A stretch of 64,000 nucleotides of DNA from Epiperipatus broadwayi (taxonomy: Eukaryota; Onychophora; Udeonychophora; Euonychophora; Peripatidae). A model generated the notes under the pieces. That model had not been told where the DNA came from, ran no database searches, and saw only the letters and a list, made by a program, of their open reading frames with translations. The position numbers were made by a program, and so were the translations under genes. Shown piece after piece: positions 23,412 to 35,799 of this stretch. Position 1 is the stretch's first letter. Each line of letters opens with the position of its first letter. The DNA lies in NCBI GenBank assembly GCA_028023455.1, contig JAQFVV010000063.1, forward strand, positions 6,719,157-6,783,156. Direction: 5' to 3'.

Positions 23412-23430
23412 CTGATGCCAACAACGTGGG
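23412..23430 (+). promoter_or_regulatory. Primer-binding-like site of the outer element (tRNA-Lys type)
   Basis: TGATGCCAACAACGTGGGC lies 22 nt after the LTR end, past TTAAA plus a T-run. It resembles the tRNA-Lys1,2 primer site used by foamy viruses (TGGCGCCCAACGTGGGGC) with changes. The nested element has a similar site at the same distance, which supports the call. Confidence 0.55.
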
Positions 23431-25988
23431 CTGAATTTTTTTTTTTTTGGAAATATAGGTATAGATAGATATATGTAAAAGTTTTCTCCAAGTTGTCGCC
23501 ATGGAACGAATGTCATTTTTTTTAAAAAAAAAATTAGTACCCTGAGAAGTTAGTTTTAGTTCAATATATTTATATAAAAATATATGTATAATTTTTCCGA
23601 GTTTTGTTTCCTAATGTGAGCCAAATTTCATTTTTTTTAGATTAATTAACAAGTTAAATGTGTCATAAGGTAAACATTTTTTTTTCCGAGTTTAGTATAT
23701 ATGAAATGAATATTTTACATTTAGTAAAGTTAACACTCCATTAGTTGTTTTTTTGTGTGATTATAAAATGAGATTTTAGAGTTATAGCATTTTTTTTCCC
23801 CCTAATGAGTAGTTTTGTCGTATAAAATATATAGTTTCGATGAGGCAGAAGTGTCAAATACATATCCACCTGCCCTCTTTTAGAATAGCTTTCATACTTT
23901 GTTAGTTAGTATTGCTTAAATATGAGAAGTTTTGATGTAATAATGTTGTTCGATATATAGTGTATATTCGGTAGTGTTAATATTTTAGTAAAAAGTACAA
24001 ATAGATAATAGAATTTTTTTTTCCCATTTGTATAATTTTTTGTAAAGATCTAAGAGATAACATTTTTCGTTAATAGAAATTTTTTCTGAGACCTAAGTTT
24101 TTATAACTTCAAATTAACACGTATCAACGTACAGTGTTAGCAAATATTTTTTTTCACTTTCTCTGCATTTCATTTCTTTATATGAATAATTTTAATCATG
24201 CAAAAATTTTTTTTTTCACTTTTAAGTATTTTGAAATTACGTTTCCGTGCAAACAATATATATAAAATAAGTTTTGTTTCAATAATAGCAAACTTAATTT
24301 TCAACTTTATAAAAAGTAAATGTGTATGTTCGTTTTAATAAAGATATATATATATAAGATATATTTTTGTATAACATATATGTCAGCCACCTTTAATTAA
24401 AATTTTTTTTCTCAAGTTGGATTATGCTATTGAATCATTTATTGAGTAACCATTAGGTGAAGGCCCCTTTGAGTAACCGTTAGGTGAAGCCCTTGTTTTT
24501 TAGTGATTGTTTTTGGTGAAGACCCCCTTAGTAACCGTTTAGGTGAAGACCCCTTACACTTTAGAGTTTAGGATTGCTGAGTAGCCTGAAATAATAGGTC
24601 TACATCTGCAATCATTGCTTCTTTGTCATGGTTGTGACCAGCATTTACTAGCCTGAAATAATAGGAGTATGCGATCTGCAATATGACGAATCGTACTAAT
24701 AAAATCATGTACATGATAATAAAAGAAATGTTTGCATAGGTATATCTGATTTGTATATTTATATGTAGTCATATATATGCTTATTTAGTGAAGTACATAT
24801 TCATATATATGGGTGTATATGGTATACACTTCGTTATAGTTCGGTAAAACCCATTTTTATATAAAGGTTTTTTTTTAAACAATTTTTGATCTCAATGTGT
24901 GATTCTGTAAAATTGCTTGATAATTGTTAATCTATTTCAGGTTGTGACTAAAATGGTAGTTGGTTTCGATCCCAGGTTCATAATTTGGAGTGGCAGTTAT
25001 CATGGGTTTTTATTTTTAGTTTTTTTTTTTTTGGTGTATATTTTGTTTTGTTAATGGTATTTTAGGCTGTTAAATTGATTTTTTTGTGTCATGGCCAAAA
25101 TGGTAACTGGTTTCGAACCCAGGTCATACAAGTTACCTTACTTAGTTGTTATACATCTCAGACTTAATTAATATTGTCATTTAAAATACCATTTACTTAT
25201 TCATGCAGAGATTTTTTTTGAAAGTGAAGTGAAAATCAAAATAAATTGTAATCGCATTAAACTTTATAAACCTTATCAATGTATGCTTGGGTCATTATCC
25301 ATTAATATGTATATTTGATATGGACATTGTTTTGTCGACTGGCACCCCCATCAAATAAATTTGTCGGCAAGTGCAATTTCTCATATCGGAATACAAATAA
25401 ACAAACCATAGGAGGTAGATGATCAAAATAAAACTGTATGTGTAGTGAGCCAAAATAATTTTTAAACATGACTTATGTTTATTTTGCTCACATATTCCTT
25501 GATATATAAATACTTGTATATTAATGTAAATGCATTTTTTTAGTTGTTTCAGGTGTCAGAGAAAGCCAGGTCAAGCTGTAAGTGGGTTATTTTAATTATA
25601 TTAACATAGCAGTGACATTTTAATGAAATATAAAAATAAATAAAGTAAAGTGAGGAGAATAATATGTAGTAATAAGTATTAAAAACAGACACGGCAGGAT
25701 TTTTTTTTTCATGTACACACAGATACATATAGGCATAGGTTTAAGATAGGACCTCGTGAGGTAGGCAAAGTTAATTTCTGAAAACATAAATAAAACAGAT
25801 AGTTATATAAAATAAAGAACTTAGAATACTGACTCATTTTAGAAAGAAGTAAATTTTTTTTGATACACAGAAGAATATAGCTTCTAGATACACGATATAA
25901 TATACTTATCTAGTTTATAAAAGTCTAAAATACATTTTAGAAATAAGGTGTGTTTGTTGTCTAGCAAAATAGCCAATAGTAAGCAAAA
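23431..25988 (+). other. Long non-coding leader of the outer element
   Basis: About 2.5 kb between primer site and ORF with T-rich runs and no gene. It holds the short repeats listed at 24444-24556. It also holds a 37-bp near-duplicate around ACTGGTTTCGAACCCAGG (24942 and 25088), whose GGTTTCGAACCC is B-box-like. Confidence 0.6.
24444..24556 (+). repeat. Short tandem repeat GAGTAACCRTTAGGTGAAGRCCCC
   Basis: Three full copies (24444, 24471, 24529) and one partial (about 24513). A second motif TAGCCTGAAATAATAGG follows twice (24576 and 24651). Both lie in the leader, are GC-richer than their surroundings and have no coding frame. Confidence 0.7.
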
Positions 25989-26814
25989 ATGGAGGAACAG
26001 AAGAGAGGTGAAGTTTATAGGTCAATATGTACTCATAATGATCAAGAGTATAACTTGGAAAATCTCATCAAAGAAATAAGAGATGAAAATAAAATGATGA
26101 TGAACATGTTCCAAGAATTCATGAATATTACATCACAAAGATTGAACCTTTTGGAGGCACATATGGAACTCCATCAAGAACAGAGTATTGTAACAGAAGC
26201 ATCACCAGAAGATGATACTTAAAATCAAGATGACACTGATATGAATTCCTCGAGTGATTATGAAACAGGTAAAGCCACTCACCAGTCGGATTTCTCTGGA
26301 CAAATGAATGACGAGAGTAACAAAACAAATGATCAACAGCTGCTGAACCAAACCCAGGTGCAACAAGACAGTGAAATCTTAACTGTGACAGTAATCAATA
26401 CTATAACTCCTGTGGCAAAGATTAGCAACATAAAATATTTTGGAGAAGAACCGGGTGGGAACTCTAGACACCACCTTGATAGCGTGAAAATCTGTCTCCA
26501 AGTCCAGAACATGACTGAGCAAGAAAAGAAGGCAAAGGAAAAATTAAGACGTACAGCTTGGCATTGCAAGAATCCAAACCAGCAATATAAATGCAGGAAA
26601 GAAAAGCAAGCATGGCTAAGAGACCTTAATCCAAGTAGTAAAGCATGGAGGAAAGATAAAAAGTTTTTCCCAATATATAAAGGACGGATGCATTAAAAAA
26701 AAGTGTGGAGAAAATGCTTGTCGGTTGAAAGATAGTCACAGCATACAAAGACAGTATAATGCTACAAACTTAAAACCTTATGTACCACCAGACCCCGGAA
26801 AATTTAAAAAGTAA
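25989..26814 (+). pseudogene. Degraded gag / integrase-tail fusion ORF of the outer element
   Basis: One reading frame from ATG 25989 is broken by an in-frame TAA at 26220-26222 and by a one-base slip in an A8 run at 26693-26702. Residues 20-60 are helical and acidic. Around 26400-26570, VAKISNIKYFGEEPGG...LDSVKICLQVQN and MTEQEKKAKEKLRRTAWHC resemble the start of a retrotransposon Gag capsid domain. This is joined directly to KQAWLRDLNPSSKAWRKDKK, then FFPIYKG and, after the slip, CGENACRLK and QYNATNLKPYVPPDPG, which match an integrase GPY/F-type C-terminal domain. Protease, RT, RNase H and the integrase core are absent. The same tail occurs in the nested element's ORF. Confidence 0.7.
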
Positions 26815-27063
26815 AAAGATAAATATAGTTTGTTAGACTAAAAACAACACGACTCAATTTAAGATACAGGAGATTGAATTATGGATAAACCATTAGTTAT
26901 ATAGTAAAAGAAAGAAAGACTGTTAGTCAGTAACAAATTAAATATTACAGCAAATAAAGAGTAGGCTTGAACTCACCTGGCACAAAATTTTTACCTCTGA
27001 CCTGAAGCAACAGCATTTTTTAACATTTTTTTTTTGCTCACTAACTATTGGGAAATGAAGCAA

Positions 27064-28578
27064 TGGATCTGAAGTCCGATCCATGCTTCACAGCCTTCTA
27101 TAAACTTGGTTAGTGTTATAGAACTGAATTAAGTTTATAGTCCAATATCAGCAGGGTTTTGCATTAAAGCTAAAATTAATTATGCTTATTAAATTTGTAT
27201 TGCATTTAGCTATTTCATTTTAAATAAATTCCATTTCTAAGATTAAAGTTCTGTTAATAAAAATTGCTTGTAAAACCTATTAGTCAAACATATATATATA
27301 TATATATGTTTGACTAATATATATATATATGTTTAGATCTGAAGAGCATATATTAACTCATATATATATATATATATATATATGAGTTAATGCAAAATTC
27401 TGCTGAAATAAAATGCTTATTTTAAAAATGCTTATTTTACTATAAAAAAATAAGAATATATTTTTTGTTCAAAACTTGTTAAAATATGGCGTATGATTTC
27501 ATTTTGAGATAAGCCCACCAACATTTTCTAAAGGAATGTATGTTTTAATTAGTGAGCCCATTCAAGTCAAATTGAAGATGGCCTTCTCTTTCTTTCTTTT
27601 TTAATTAATAAAATTCAAACTTTAAAGAAAGAAATTTAGGATAAAAAAGTAAAAGTTATTTTTAGAAAGTGTTATCTTGAAATGAAGAAGTGTGTGGGCT
27701 TATCAAGATCTAAGATCATACAAACAATAGAAGGTAGCTGACAAAGAGGTATAAATAAAAGTGAAAACAAAAGACTTGATTATTCAGAGTTTTCTTGTTG
27801 GCATTCAGATTTTCCTTTTGGAAATTTCAGTCAGATTTCTCTTGGGAAAACTCTTGGCAGATTTTGTTTTTGCTTGTTAAGATTTTATTCCAAAAAGTTA
27901 TACAACTGTCATCTTCAAAATCATGGAGAAGTTTGAACTTGCTTAAGCTAAAAGTCATATGAATTTGATGGATTCCACTATGCTTGGATAGGCAAATAAA
28001 TAGCTTTGCCTATCACTGAGGTTCCTAAATACCATCCAAAATGCCTTAGTATCCACTCAATAGTCATCTGAACTCTGTGCCGTGTCTGTAGAACTTTTCA
28101 TAAAAGCATGCTATTTATTTCCACTTTCCTTGTCTGGGCAAATACCTACCAATGGTCGGATCAAGCCCTGAACACCATAGGAAACATGACCAAGGACCCA
28201 GGATGATAATCATATCTCTCTTCCAGTGAACTATTTACTTTCTACGCTTTTTTTCATACCTTTCTTAATTAAATTATTATATAAATTGTTGTATGTAATT
28301 ATATTTGTAATGTAACCATTTTGCTAGACTAGTCTTAATTATATATATGTGTGTGATCATCTATCTATATTTAACCTTTTTTCCCTTTGCTATTCTTCAT
28401 TACTAACATGTGTAAATATTTTGTATGCCATTGCCGTTAAGTTTAAAACTTAATTTTTTTCATTTAAAATCTCTTTCCAATTTTATTTATGTTTCTAAAT
28501 TCCATACGAGTAAGTTTCCTTTGTTTGCCAACTTAATCTCCTTAATAATGCCTCTTTTGTCCGCCAGTAGCTTATTAC
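27064..28578 (+). repeat. 3' LTR of the outer element, left part
   Basis: Matches 21282-22745. It breaks at CTTATTAC where the nested element starts. The TTAC at 28575-28578 is the target duplication of that insertion. A TA-rich insertion at about 27290-27380 distinguishes it from the 5' LTR. Confidence 0.9.
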
Positions 28579-31227
28579 TGTAACAGTCAGAAAACATGTG
28601 ACTCATAAACATAGTGCAGTATTCAACCACCATACAGAACAGCAGCACCATCTATGTAGTGAAGCCACCTGTGTTACTGAGTTCGAACATAGTTTATCGG
28701 TTCCACAATACAATCCACGAAACAACGCATCTCATGCGACATTAGTAAATATTTCCTTAGGCACAGTGGTCAGGAATATGCAAAAGATTCATGATTTTAT
28801 TCTCGAGTTAGCCAATAATCATAATTAAACAGTCATATTTACATAATCGAGGAAATATTATATAGAATGGGTATCGAATAAATGAAACGTAACTGCAGAC
28901 GTATAGTTTAAAAGTATTTATTAATACATTTTAATAAAACAATCATTTACTAATAATATTTTATGGATTCAAAGCTTCAGTAGTGTGATTTGCGACATGA
29001 TTATATTTGAAAGAATACATTTATTTATTTAGACATTACTTTACATTGAGAACTTCAGTAGCGGTATTTCCGATACTGTAATGTTTACAAAAGGAATACA
29101 TTTATTTGTTTAGACATTATTTTATCTTGGGGACTCAGTAGCGATATTTTCGATACTGTAATGTTTACAAAGGGAATTCACTTAATTGAAGGCTTAATCT
29201 AGCTACCTAAAATTCTTGAGTAAGTATTTCTAATGCATGCCTTGGGGAATTTATACTTTTGCAATGCAAAAGTCTAAAGTAAGATTTAAGAGTACTGGCG
29301 GACATATATTTATTTAATTAAAATATTTATTTTATGACTAAGGGCAAACATTTATTTGAGAGTGAATTACAAAAATAATGCAGAGGCGGAGTGATATATT
29401 GAATAATAAAATTAAGTAAAGGAACACATGGTACATTTTAGAAAGGCGATAAGGAATGGCAGTATATTGAAACTGCAATGCCACGAATGAGTTGATAAGA
29501 CTGTCGGGCTGGTCTCTGCCTCGGCCCAATGAAGTAAGGTGTCACATAAGCATAACCAGGGACAAGCGGTCTATGTTGCAGTTTGCCAGCTGGCAGCATG
29601 ATGTTGTCCAGTCCTACGGGAGCACCCATTATGCCCGCTTGTGTAGGACGACTGGGGTTAATTTCAACCCTTAAGAATCCGAAAATTTCACGGTGGAATG
29701 GGTCATCGCATCTCTAAAATGTAACACATGTATAATGTATATGCGATTATGATGAGATTTTAAATAGACTTCTAACTTGGCCCTACATTATCAACATTTA
29801 CTAAAGAACGTTGGCGACTCTCAAAGAAATGTAATTTGATGGAATTATTCATTAAGATTTAATATATACAAAACATATCTAAACTGGGAATGATTACAAC
29901 TAATATGCCAGCCATTTGCGAAGTTGTAGACCCCTGCATTACAATAAATGAAGCATTGAATGCGTGTCGGTTTATATGAAAATTAAATTATTTATGAAAG
30001 TAATGGGAATGAAATCTGACACGCATTCACTATTTCAAGTGATCATAGATTTAAATGTTGAACATTGAGACAATTATTAGCATGCAATAATTAAATAATA
30101 AATATAGATAAAATGTAGATTTTAGAAATACGCACCCAAGAAAGATAGAATGAGGTAAGCTAGATTATTAGAGAAATTTACACATTAGGTTAATTATTCA
30201 ATTTTAGTTATACAAGTGATAGTTTTTACATTTTATAATTTAGATAAGTATTATGAAGAAGAGCTACAGCATATTATTAGAGTACTCTAGAGTTTGAACA
30301 CAGACAGGTACCTGTTTTATAAGAAGTTTTCTGATTCCATTAGTTTAGCAGCAAAAAGTTCACGAGTGGCAATTCTTTCTTGTATTTAGATATTTCATTT
30401 ACTTTCACAGCAGCAGCAGCTTTCTCATTTATTTCAGGCAGCAGATCTTCATGGTGAATTTATGACGGGCAATGGAAAGTTCGGCATCCGATAGGACATC
30501 TCCCGATGGAGAATAATCTAGGTGCTTTACTCGGTCATACCTTGGCAGGAACAAATTATTTTTCTATTTTGGAGACTCTCAGTGATCGAGAGCAGAGCTA
30601 AAGTTGAAGTGAATGTCTCCAGCACGTCTAAGATGGCCTCTTTTCTTTTATCTTGATCTTTCACATTTTTGTTAAGGTATTTTTAGGTTCTACTTAATCT
30701 GCCCTGAGGATAATCAATGCATTTTGTTGGTTTTAATTAAAGAAAGCTGCCATTCTATTGTTTACATTTTACATTTACTAATTACATTTTGGGGAATTTT
30801 TCTTTAATTAAACTATTATCTATCACTGACCGATGCTTTTAAATTTCAAAGACAAAAAGGGAACATAAGATTATTTTAACTTTTAATTAAATATTACATC
30901 AGATTTTTTTAGAATTATTATTAAACGAAATTTAAACAAAGCAATAAATACGAGCTTTATAATCCAAAATAAATGATTAAAATTATACAAAATTATATAA
31001 CTAAAAGAAATCTAAATTATATTATTTTATCCCCATTTATTGCCTTTAATTTGAGATCGAAATGTGTGCGTGTTTATGCTGAATTCTACATATATTTATA
31101 CATTTTTAATATTGCTACACACACAATTCGATACCAAAAAGTTTAAATTTGGGTGGGATAGACCGGTCAGTGAGAGATGACAGAAAAAGGTGAAACTTAA
31201 GATTCGAATACGAATCTTACTGTTTCA
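28579..31227 (-). repeat. 3' LTR of the nested element (2649 bp)
   Basis: Nearly identical along its length to 33161-35799. On the minus strand it is preceded by the purine tract CGGGAAGTACGGGGAAA (31228-31244). Small ORFs inside (for example near 28598 and 29338-29674) differ between the two LTR copies and are not genes. Confidence 0.9.
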
Positions 31228-31702
31228 TTTCCCCGTACTTCCCGTAAACAATTAAGGAAGGACAAAGGAGGCAAGAAAGAAAAAAAAATTTTTCATTACA
31301 TAATTTAAATACGAAAAAAAATTATTATTTTTTTTACAGATATATTGAAATATAGAAAGTAGAGATTACATGAAGCAATGAACAATTTATATACCCAGAT
31401 CTAGAATTTATAGTTTAATTAAAATGGCCTAATTTGGCCGTGTCTCATTAAAATCATAGTAATAATTAGTTAAACTGAATGTATATATATAAAAAAAAAT
31501 TCTTAGAATAGGATTAGTTAGTATAATATAAAAAAAAATTTTTTAAGAGTAATAGTAATTAAAACAATAATATATATATAATAAAATTTCTATCTAAAAC
31601 CCTATTTGACTAACGTACAATTCATTCAACCAAGTTCATTATATCAAGTTCATTTTAATATTTTCATATATGTTTATTTACCATCCTAATAATCTAATAT
31701 TT

Positions 31703-32494
31703 TTACAACCCCAGGTCAGGTGGATAATACCTACATGGTTTGAGATCATGGGCATTATATGTCCCTTTTATGGTATCTCCTTCTTTTAATAAATATGCAT
31801 TTGGGCCACATGTGCGATCAATTATAAAGGGTCCCCGGTACAAAGGAAAGAACTTTTTATATACTCTTTTATCTCGGTTACTTTGTTGAGAGTTCTGTAC
31901 CCAAACATAGTTCCCAACCTGGAAATGTTGGCTTCTCCGATCTGCTCGTAATTTCCATTCTGCCCTTTCTGTAAGGTGGCAGTGTGCCTTGCATCTGTCA
32001 GTTTCAATATTGATTTCACGTTCATCCATGGGTAATGGCGTCTTGATCAGTAATGAGTCCGCTTTACCAAAATGCAAACATGTTGGTGTCATGCCAGTGT
32101 CCATCTTCGTCTCTTTTTTACTGCTTTCACTCAACGGTTCTTGTGGGCCTTCATCTATTGGAATAAGGTCTATTTGCTCATCTACTATCATAGGTTTGTC
32201 AAGTATTTCTAATTCCCTTTCCTTTTCCATATCTTTAATTTCTTCTTCCTTTTTACTAACTGGGGATATTCCATAATGTTCTTTGATCATTTCAAGATAT
32301 ATCAACATATCCCTATCAATTTTCTGATGCTCCCTAACTCTTATCTCCTCCTTTTCCTGACTCGTTTTTGGTTCTTCATATCTTGTCCTCGCTTCCTCAC
32401 GTATTTTCCTCCATTCTTCTTTACTCTGTCTAAATATTTCAAGTAACTGTAGACTGAAGTTCATTGATGCTATACTGTCATTTTCTGCTTCCAT
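31703..32494 (-). CDS. Nested element ORF: acidic/basic N-terminus plus integrase C-terminal domain
   Basis: A 263-residue open frame, the only substantial ORF of the element, in the sense orientation. Residues 10-100 are highly charged and probably coiled coil (EEWRKIREEARTRYEE; KKEEEIKDMEKERELEI). Residues 133-150, TGMTPTCLHFGKADSLLI, match the segment that follows the integrase catalytic core in Ty3-type Pol (TGxTPxxLxFG). Residues 190-255 match a GPY/F-type integrase tail: FQVGNYVWVQN, KKFFPLYRGPF, GPNAYLL, YNAHDLKP. No D,D-35-E core, RT or protease is present. It could be a leftover of a deleted pol or a retained accessory protein. The outer element's ORF ends in the same domain. Confidence 0.7.
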   Translation of the reverse strand: MEAENDSIASMNFSLQLLEIFRQSKEEWRKIREEARTRYEEPKTSQEKEEIRVREHQKIDRDMLIYLEMIKEHYGISPVSKKEEEIKDMEKERELEILDKPMIVDEQIDLIPIDEGPQEPLSESSKKETKMDTGMTPTCLHFGKADSLLIKTPLPMDEREINIETDRCKAHCHLTERAEWKLRADRRSQHFQVGNYVWVQNSQQSNRDKRVYKKFFPLYRGPFIIDRTCGPNAYLLKEGDTIKGTYNAHDLKPCRYYPPDLGL

Positions 32495-32499
32495 TTTTT

Positions 32500-33115
32500 T
32501 AATATTATTTATTTATTTTATACTACTAGCATTTGACTACTCCCCACCAGTATCTTGGCCCTATAACACTCTTTAGCTGCCCTCACCTACTCTACATTGC
32601 CCTATCTCTATATTGCTGTGTTTAACATATTTAACATATATATTATAGCGAACTACTGGTAACACGTATAATAAGCCACTGCTGTCTATGATATATATAT
32701 ATTTGTACATTAACAAAATATTTACTATTAACATATATAACAAGCTTCTGCTGTCTATGCTATATATATAACGGTGTTTTAATAAATTATTCAATGCTAC
32801 CTGCTTTCTCATTTAGCGACTGATTACTTTTTTTTGACATATATATATAAAAAATATTTCATTAGATCCGAGTAATTTCGTTTCTTCTTAACTTACACAC
32901 ACATCCCTACTTTCCTTAAATTTGTTATTATGCCTGCTGTCCTTTCATTCACTCGACCCACATTATTTCACCCGATTTACTTTTTTTATTATTTTTATCA
33001 AAACAAAATCGTATATATATAGAATAATTAGCTAACTCGAGTAATGAACGCTAAAAGAAATTTATATGTATTATATTTTGCTCAAGGTATATATATGGGT
33101 TTTTTTGTATTGAAA
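32500..33115 (-). other. Leader of the nested element
   Basis: About 600 bp between primer site and ORF, with T-rich tracts and short TA runs. A direct repeat of the ATAAGCCACTGCTGTCTATG type occurs at about 32670 and 32740. No credible ORF. Confidence 0.5.
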
Positions 33116-33138
33116 GCTCCACGTTGGAAAGCGCCAAA
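33116..33138 (-). promoter_or_regulatory. Primer-binding-like site of the nested element (tRNA-Lys type)
   Basis: On the minus strand TGGCGC, TTTC and CAACGTGGAGC follow the LTR by 22 nt, after TTAAA and a T-run, the same layout as in the outer element. It matches the tRNA-Lys1,2 primer site except for a small insertion and one substitution. Confidence 0.65.
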
Positions 33139-33160
33139 CGCTAAAAAAAAAATTTAACTA

Positions 33161-35799
33161 TGTAACAGTCAGAAAACGTGTGACTTGTAAACATAGTGCA
33201 GAATTCGACCACCACACAGAACAGCAGCACCATCGAGGTAGCAAAGCCACCCGTGTTACTGAGTTCGAACATAGTTTATCGGTTCCACAATACAATCCAT
33301 GAAACAACGCATCTGATGCGACATTAGTAAATATTTCCTTAGGCACGGTGGTCAGGGATATGCAAGAGATTCATGATTTTATTCTTGAGTTAGCCAATAA
33401 TCAAACTAATATTAAACAGTCATATTTACATAATCGAGGAAATATTATATAGAATGGGTATCGAATAAATAAAACGTAACTGCAAACGTATAGTTTAAAA
33501 TTATTTATTAATACATTTTAATAAAACAATCATTTACTAATAATATTTTATGGATTCAAAGCTTCAGTAGCAGGATTTGTGACATGATTATATTTGAAAG
33601 AATACATTTATTTATTTAGACATTACTTTACATTGAGGACTTCAGTAGCGGTATTTCCGATACTGTAATGTTTACAAAAGGAATACATTTATTTGTTTAG
33701 ACATTATTTTATCTTGAGGACACAGTAGCAGTATTTCTGATACTGTAATGTTTACAAAGGGAATTCACTTATTTGAAGGCTTAATTTTCGAGTAAGTATT
33801 TCTAATGCATGCCTTGGGGAATTTATACCTTTGCAATGCAAGAGTCTAAAGTAAGATTTAAGAGTAGCAGCGGACATATATTTATTTAATTAAAATATTT
33901 ATTTTATGACTAAGGGCAAACATTTATTTGAGAGTGAATTACAAAGATAATGCAGAGGCGGAGTGATATATTGAATAATAAAATTAAGTAAAGGAACACG
34001 TGGTACACTTTAGAAAGACGATAAGGAATGGCAGTATATTGAAACTGCAATGCCGTGAATGAGTTTATAAGATTGTCAGGCTGGTCTCTGCCTCGGCCCG
34101 ATGAAGTAAGGTGTCACATAAGCATAACCAGGGACAAACGGTCCATGTCGCAGTTTGCCGGCTGGCAGCATGACATTGTTAAGTCCTACGGAAGCACCCA
34201 TTATGCTTGCTTGTGTAGGACAACTGGGGTTAATTTCAACCCTGAAGAATCCAGAAATTTCACGGCGGAATGGGTCATCGTGTCTCTAAAATGTAACACA
34301 TGTATAATGTATAAGCGATTATGATGAGATTTTAAATAGATTTCTAACTTGGCCCTACATTATCAACATTTACTAAAGAACGTTGGTGACTCTCAAAGAA
34401 ATGTAATTTGATGGAATTATTCATTAAGATTTAATATATACAAAACATATCTAAACTGGGAATGATTACAACTAATATGCCAGCCATTTGCGAAGTTGTA
34501 GACCCCTGCATTACAATAAATGAAGCATTGAATGCGTGTCGGTTTATATGAAAATTAAATTATTTGTGAAAGTAATGGGAATGAAATCTGACACGCATTC
34601 ACTATTTCAAGCGATCATAGATTTAAACTTTGAACATTGAGACAATTATTAGCATGCAATAATTAAATAATAAATATAGATAAAATGTAGATTTTAGAAA
34701 TACGCACCCAAGAAAGATAGAATGAGGTAAGCTAGATTATTAGAGAAATTTACACATTAGGTTAATTATTCAATTTTAGTTATACAAATGATAGTTTTTA
34801 CATTTTATAATTTAGATAAGTATTATGAAGAAGAGCTACAGCATATCATTAGAGTACTCTAGAGTTTGAACACAGACAGGTATCTGTTTTATAAGAAGTT
34901 TTCTGATTTCATTAGTTTAGCAGCAAAAAGTTCACAAGTGGCAATTCTTTCTTGTATTTAGATATTTCATTTACTTTCACAGCAGCAGCAGCTTTCTCAT
35001 TTATTTCAGGCAGCAGATCTTCATGGTGAGTTTATGACGGAAATGGAAAGTTCGGCATCCGATAGGCCATCTCCCGATGGAGAATAATCTAGGTGCTTTT
35101 ACTCGGTCATACCTTGGCAGGAACAATTTATTTTTATATTTTGGAGACTCTCAGTGATTGAGAGCAGAGCTAAAGTTTAAGTGAATGTCTCCAGAAAATC
35201 TAAGATGGCCTCTTTTCTTTTATCTTGATCTTTCACATTTTTGTTGAGATATTTTTAGGTTCTACTTAATCTGCCCTGAGGTTAATCAATGCATTTTGTT
35301 GGTTTTAATTAAAGAAAGCTGCCATTCTATTGTTTACATTTTACATTTACTAATTACATTTTGGGGAATTTTTCTTTAATTAAACTATTATCTATCACTG
35401 ACCGATGCTTTTAAATTTCAAAGACAAAAAGGGAACATAAGATTATTTTAACTTTTAATTAAATATTACATCAGATTTTTTTAGAATGATTATTAAATGA
35501 AATTTAAACAAAGCAATAAATACGAGCTTTATAATCCAAAATAAATGATTAAAATTATACAAAATTATATAACTAAAAGAAATCTAAATTATATTATTTT
35601 ATTCCTATTTATTGCCTTTAATTTGAGATCGAAATGTGTGCGTGTTTATGCTAAATTCTACATATATTCATACATTTTTAATATTGCTACACACACAATT
35701 CGATACCAAAAAGTTTAAATTTGGGTGGGATAGACCGGTCAGTGAGAGACGACAGAAAAAGGTGAAACTTAAGATTCGAATACAAATCTTACTGTTTCA
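33161..35799 (-). repeat. 5' LTR of the nested element (2639 bp)
   Basis: Direct-repeat partner of 28579-31227. It ends on the plus strand with CTTACTGTTTCA before the flank TTATG. A CAGCAGCAGC stretch near 34980 and TA-poor composition distinguish it from neighbouring DNA. Confidence 0.9.

Larger units (their letters stand above)
28579..35799 (-). mobile_element. Nested large-LTR retrotransposon derivative
   Basis: On the minus strand: 5' LTR (35799-33161), primer site, 1.9 kb interior with one ORF, purine tract, 3' LTR (31227-28579). Termini read TGAAACAG...CTGTTACA. It is inserted in the outer 3' LTR; comparison with the intact 5' LTR shows TTAC duplicated as TTAC/TTAT. LTRs make up nearly three quarters of its length. 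It lacks protease, RT, RNase H and integrase core, so it must have been mobilised in trans. The LTRs are similar but visibly diverged, so it is not a very recent insertion. Confidence 0.88.

Noticed and set aside
24444-24556. CRISPR-like array
   Set aside because: Irregular spacing, a partial copy and an animal retroelement context; a leader repeat is the simpler reading.
28598-28828. Small ORFs inside the nested LTRs (also 29338-29674 and 34055-34324)
   Set aside because: The two LTR copies do not preserve the same frames and stops, and there is no recognisable domain.
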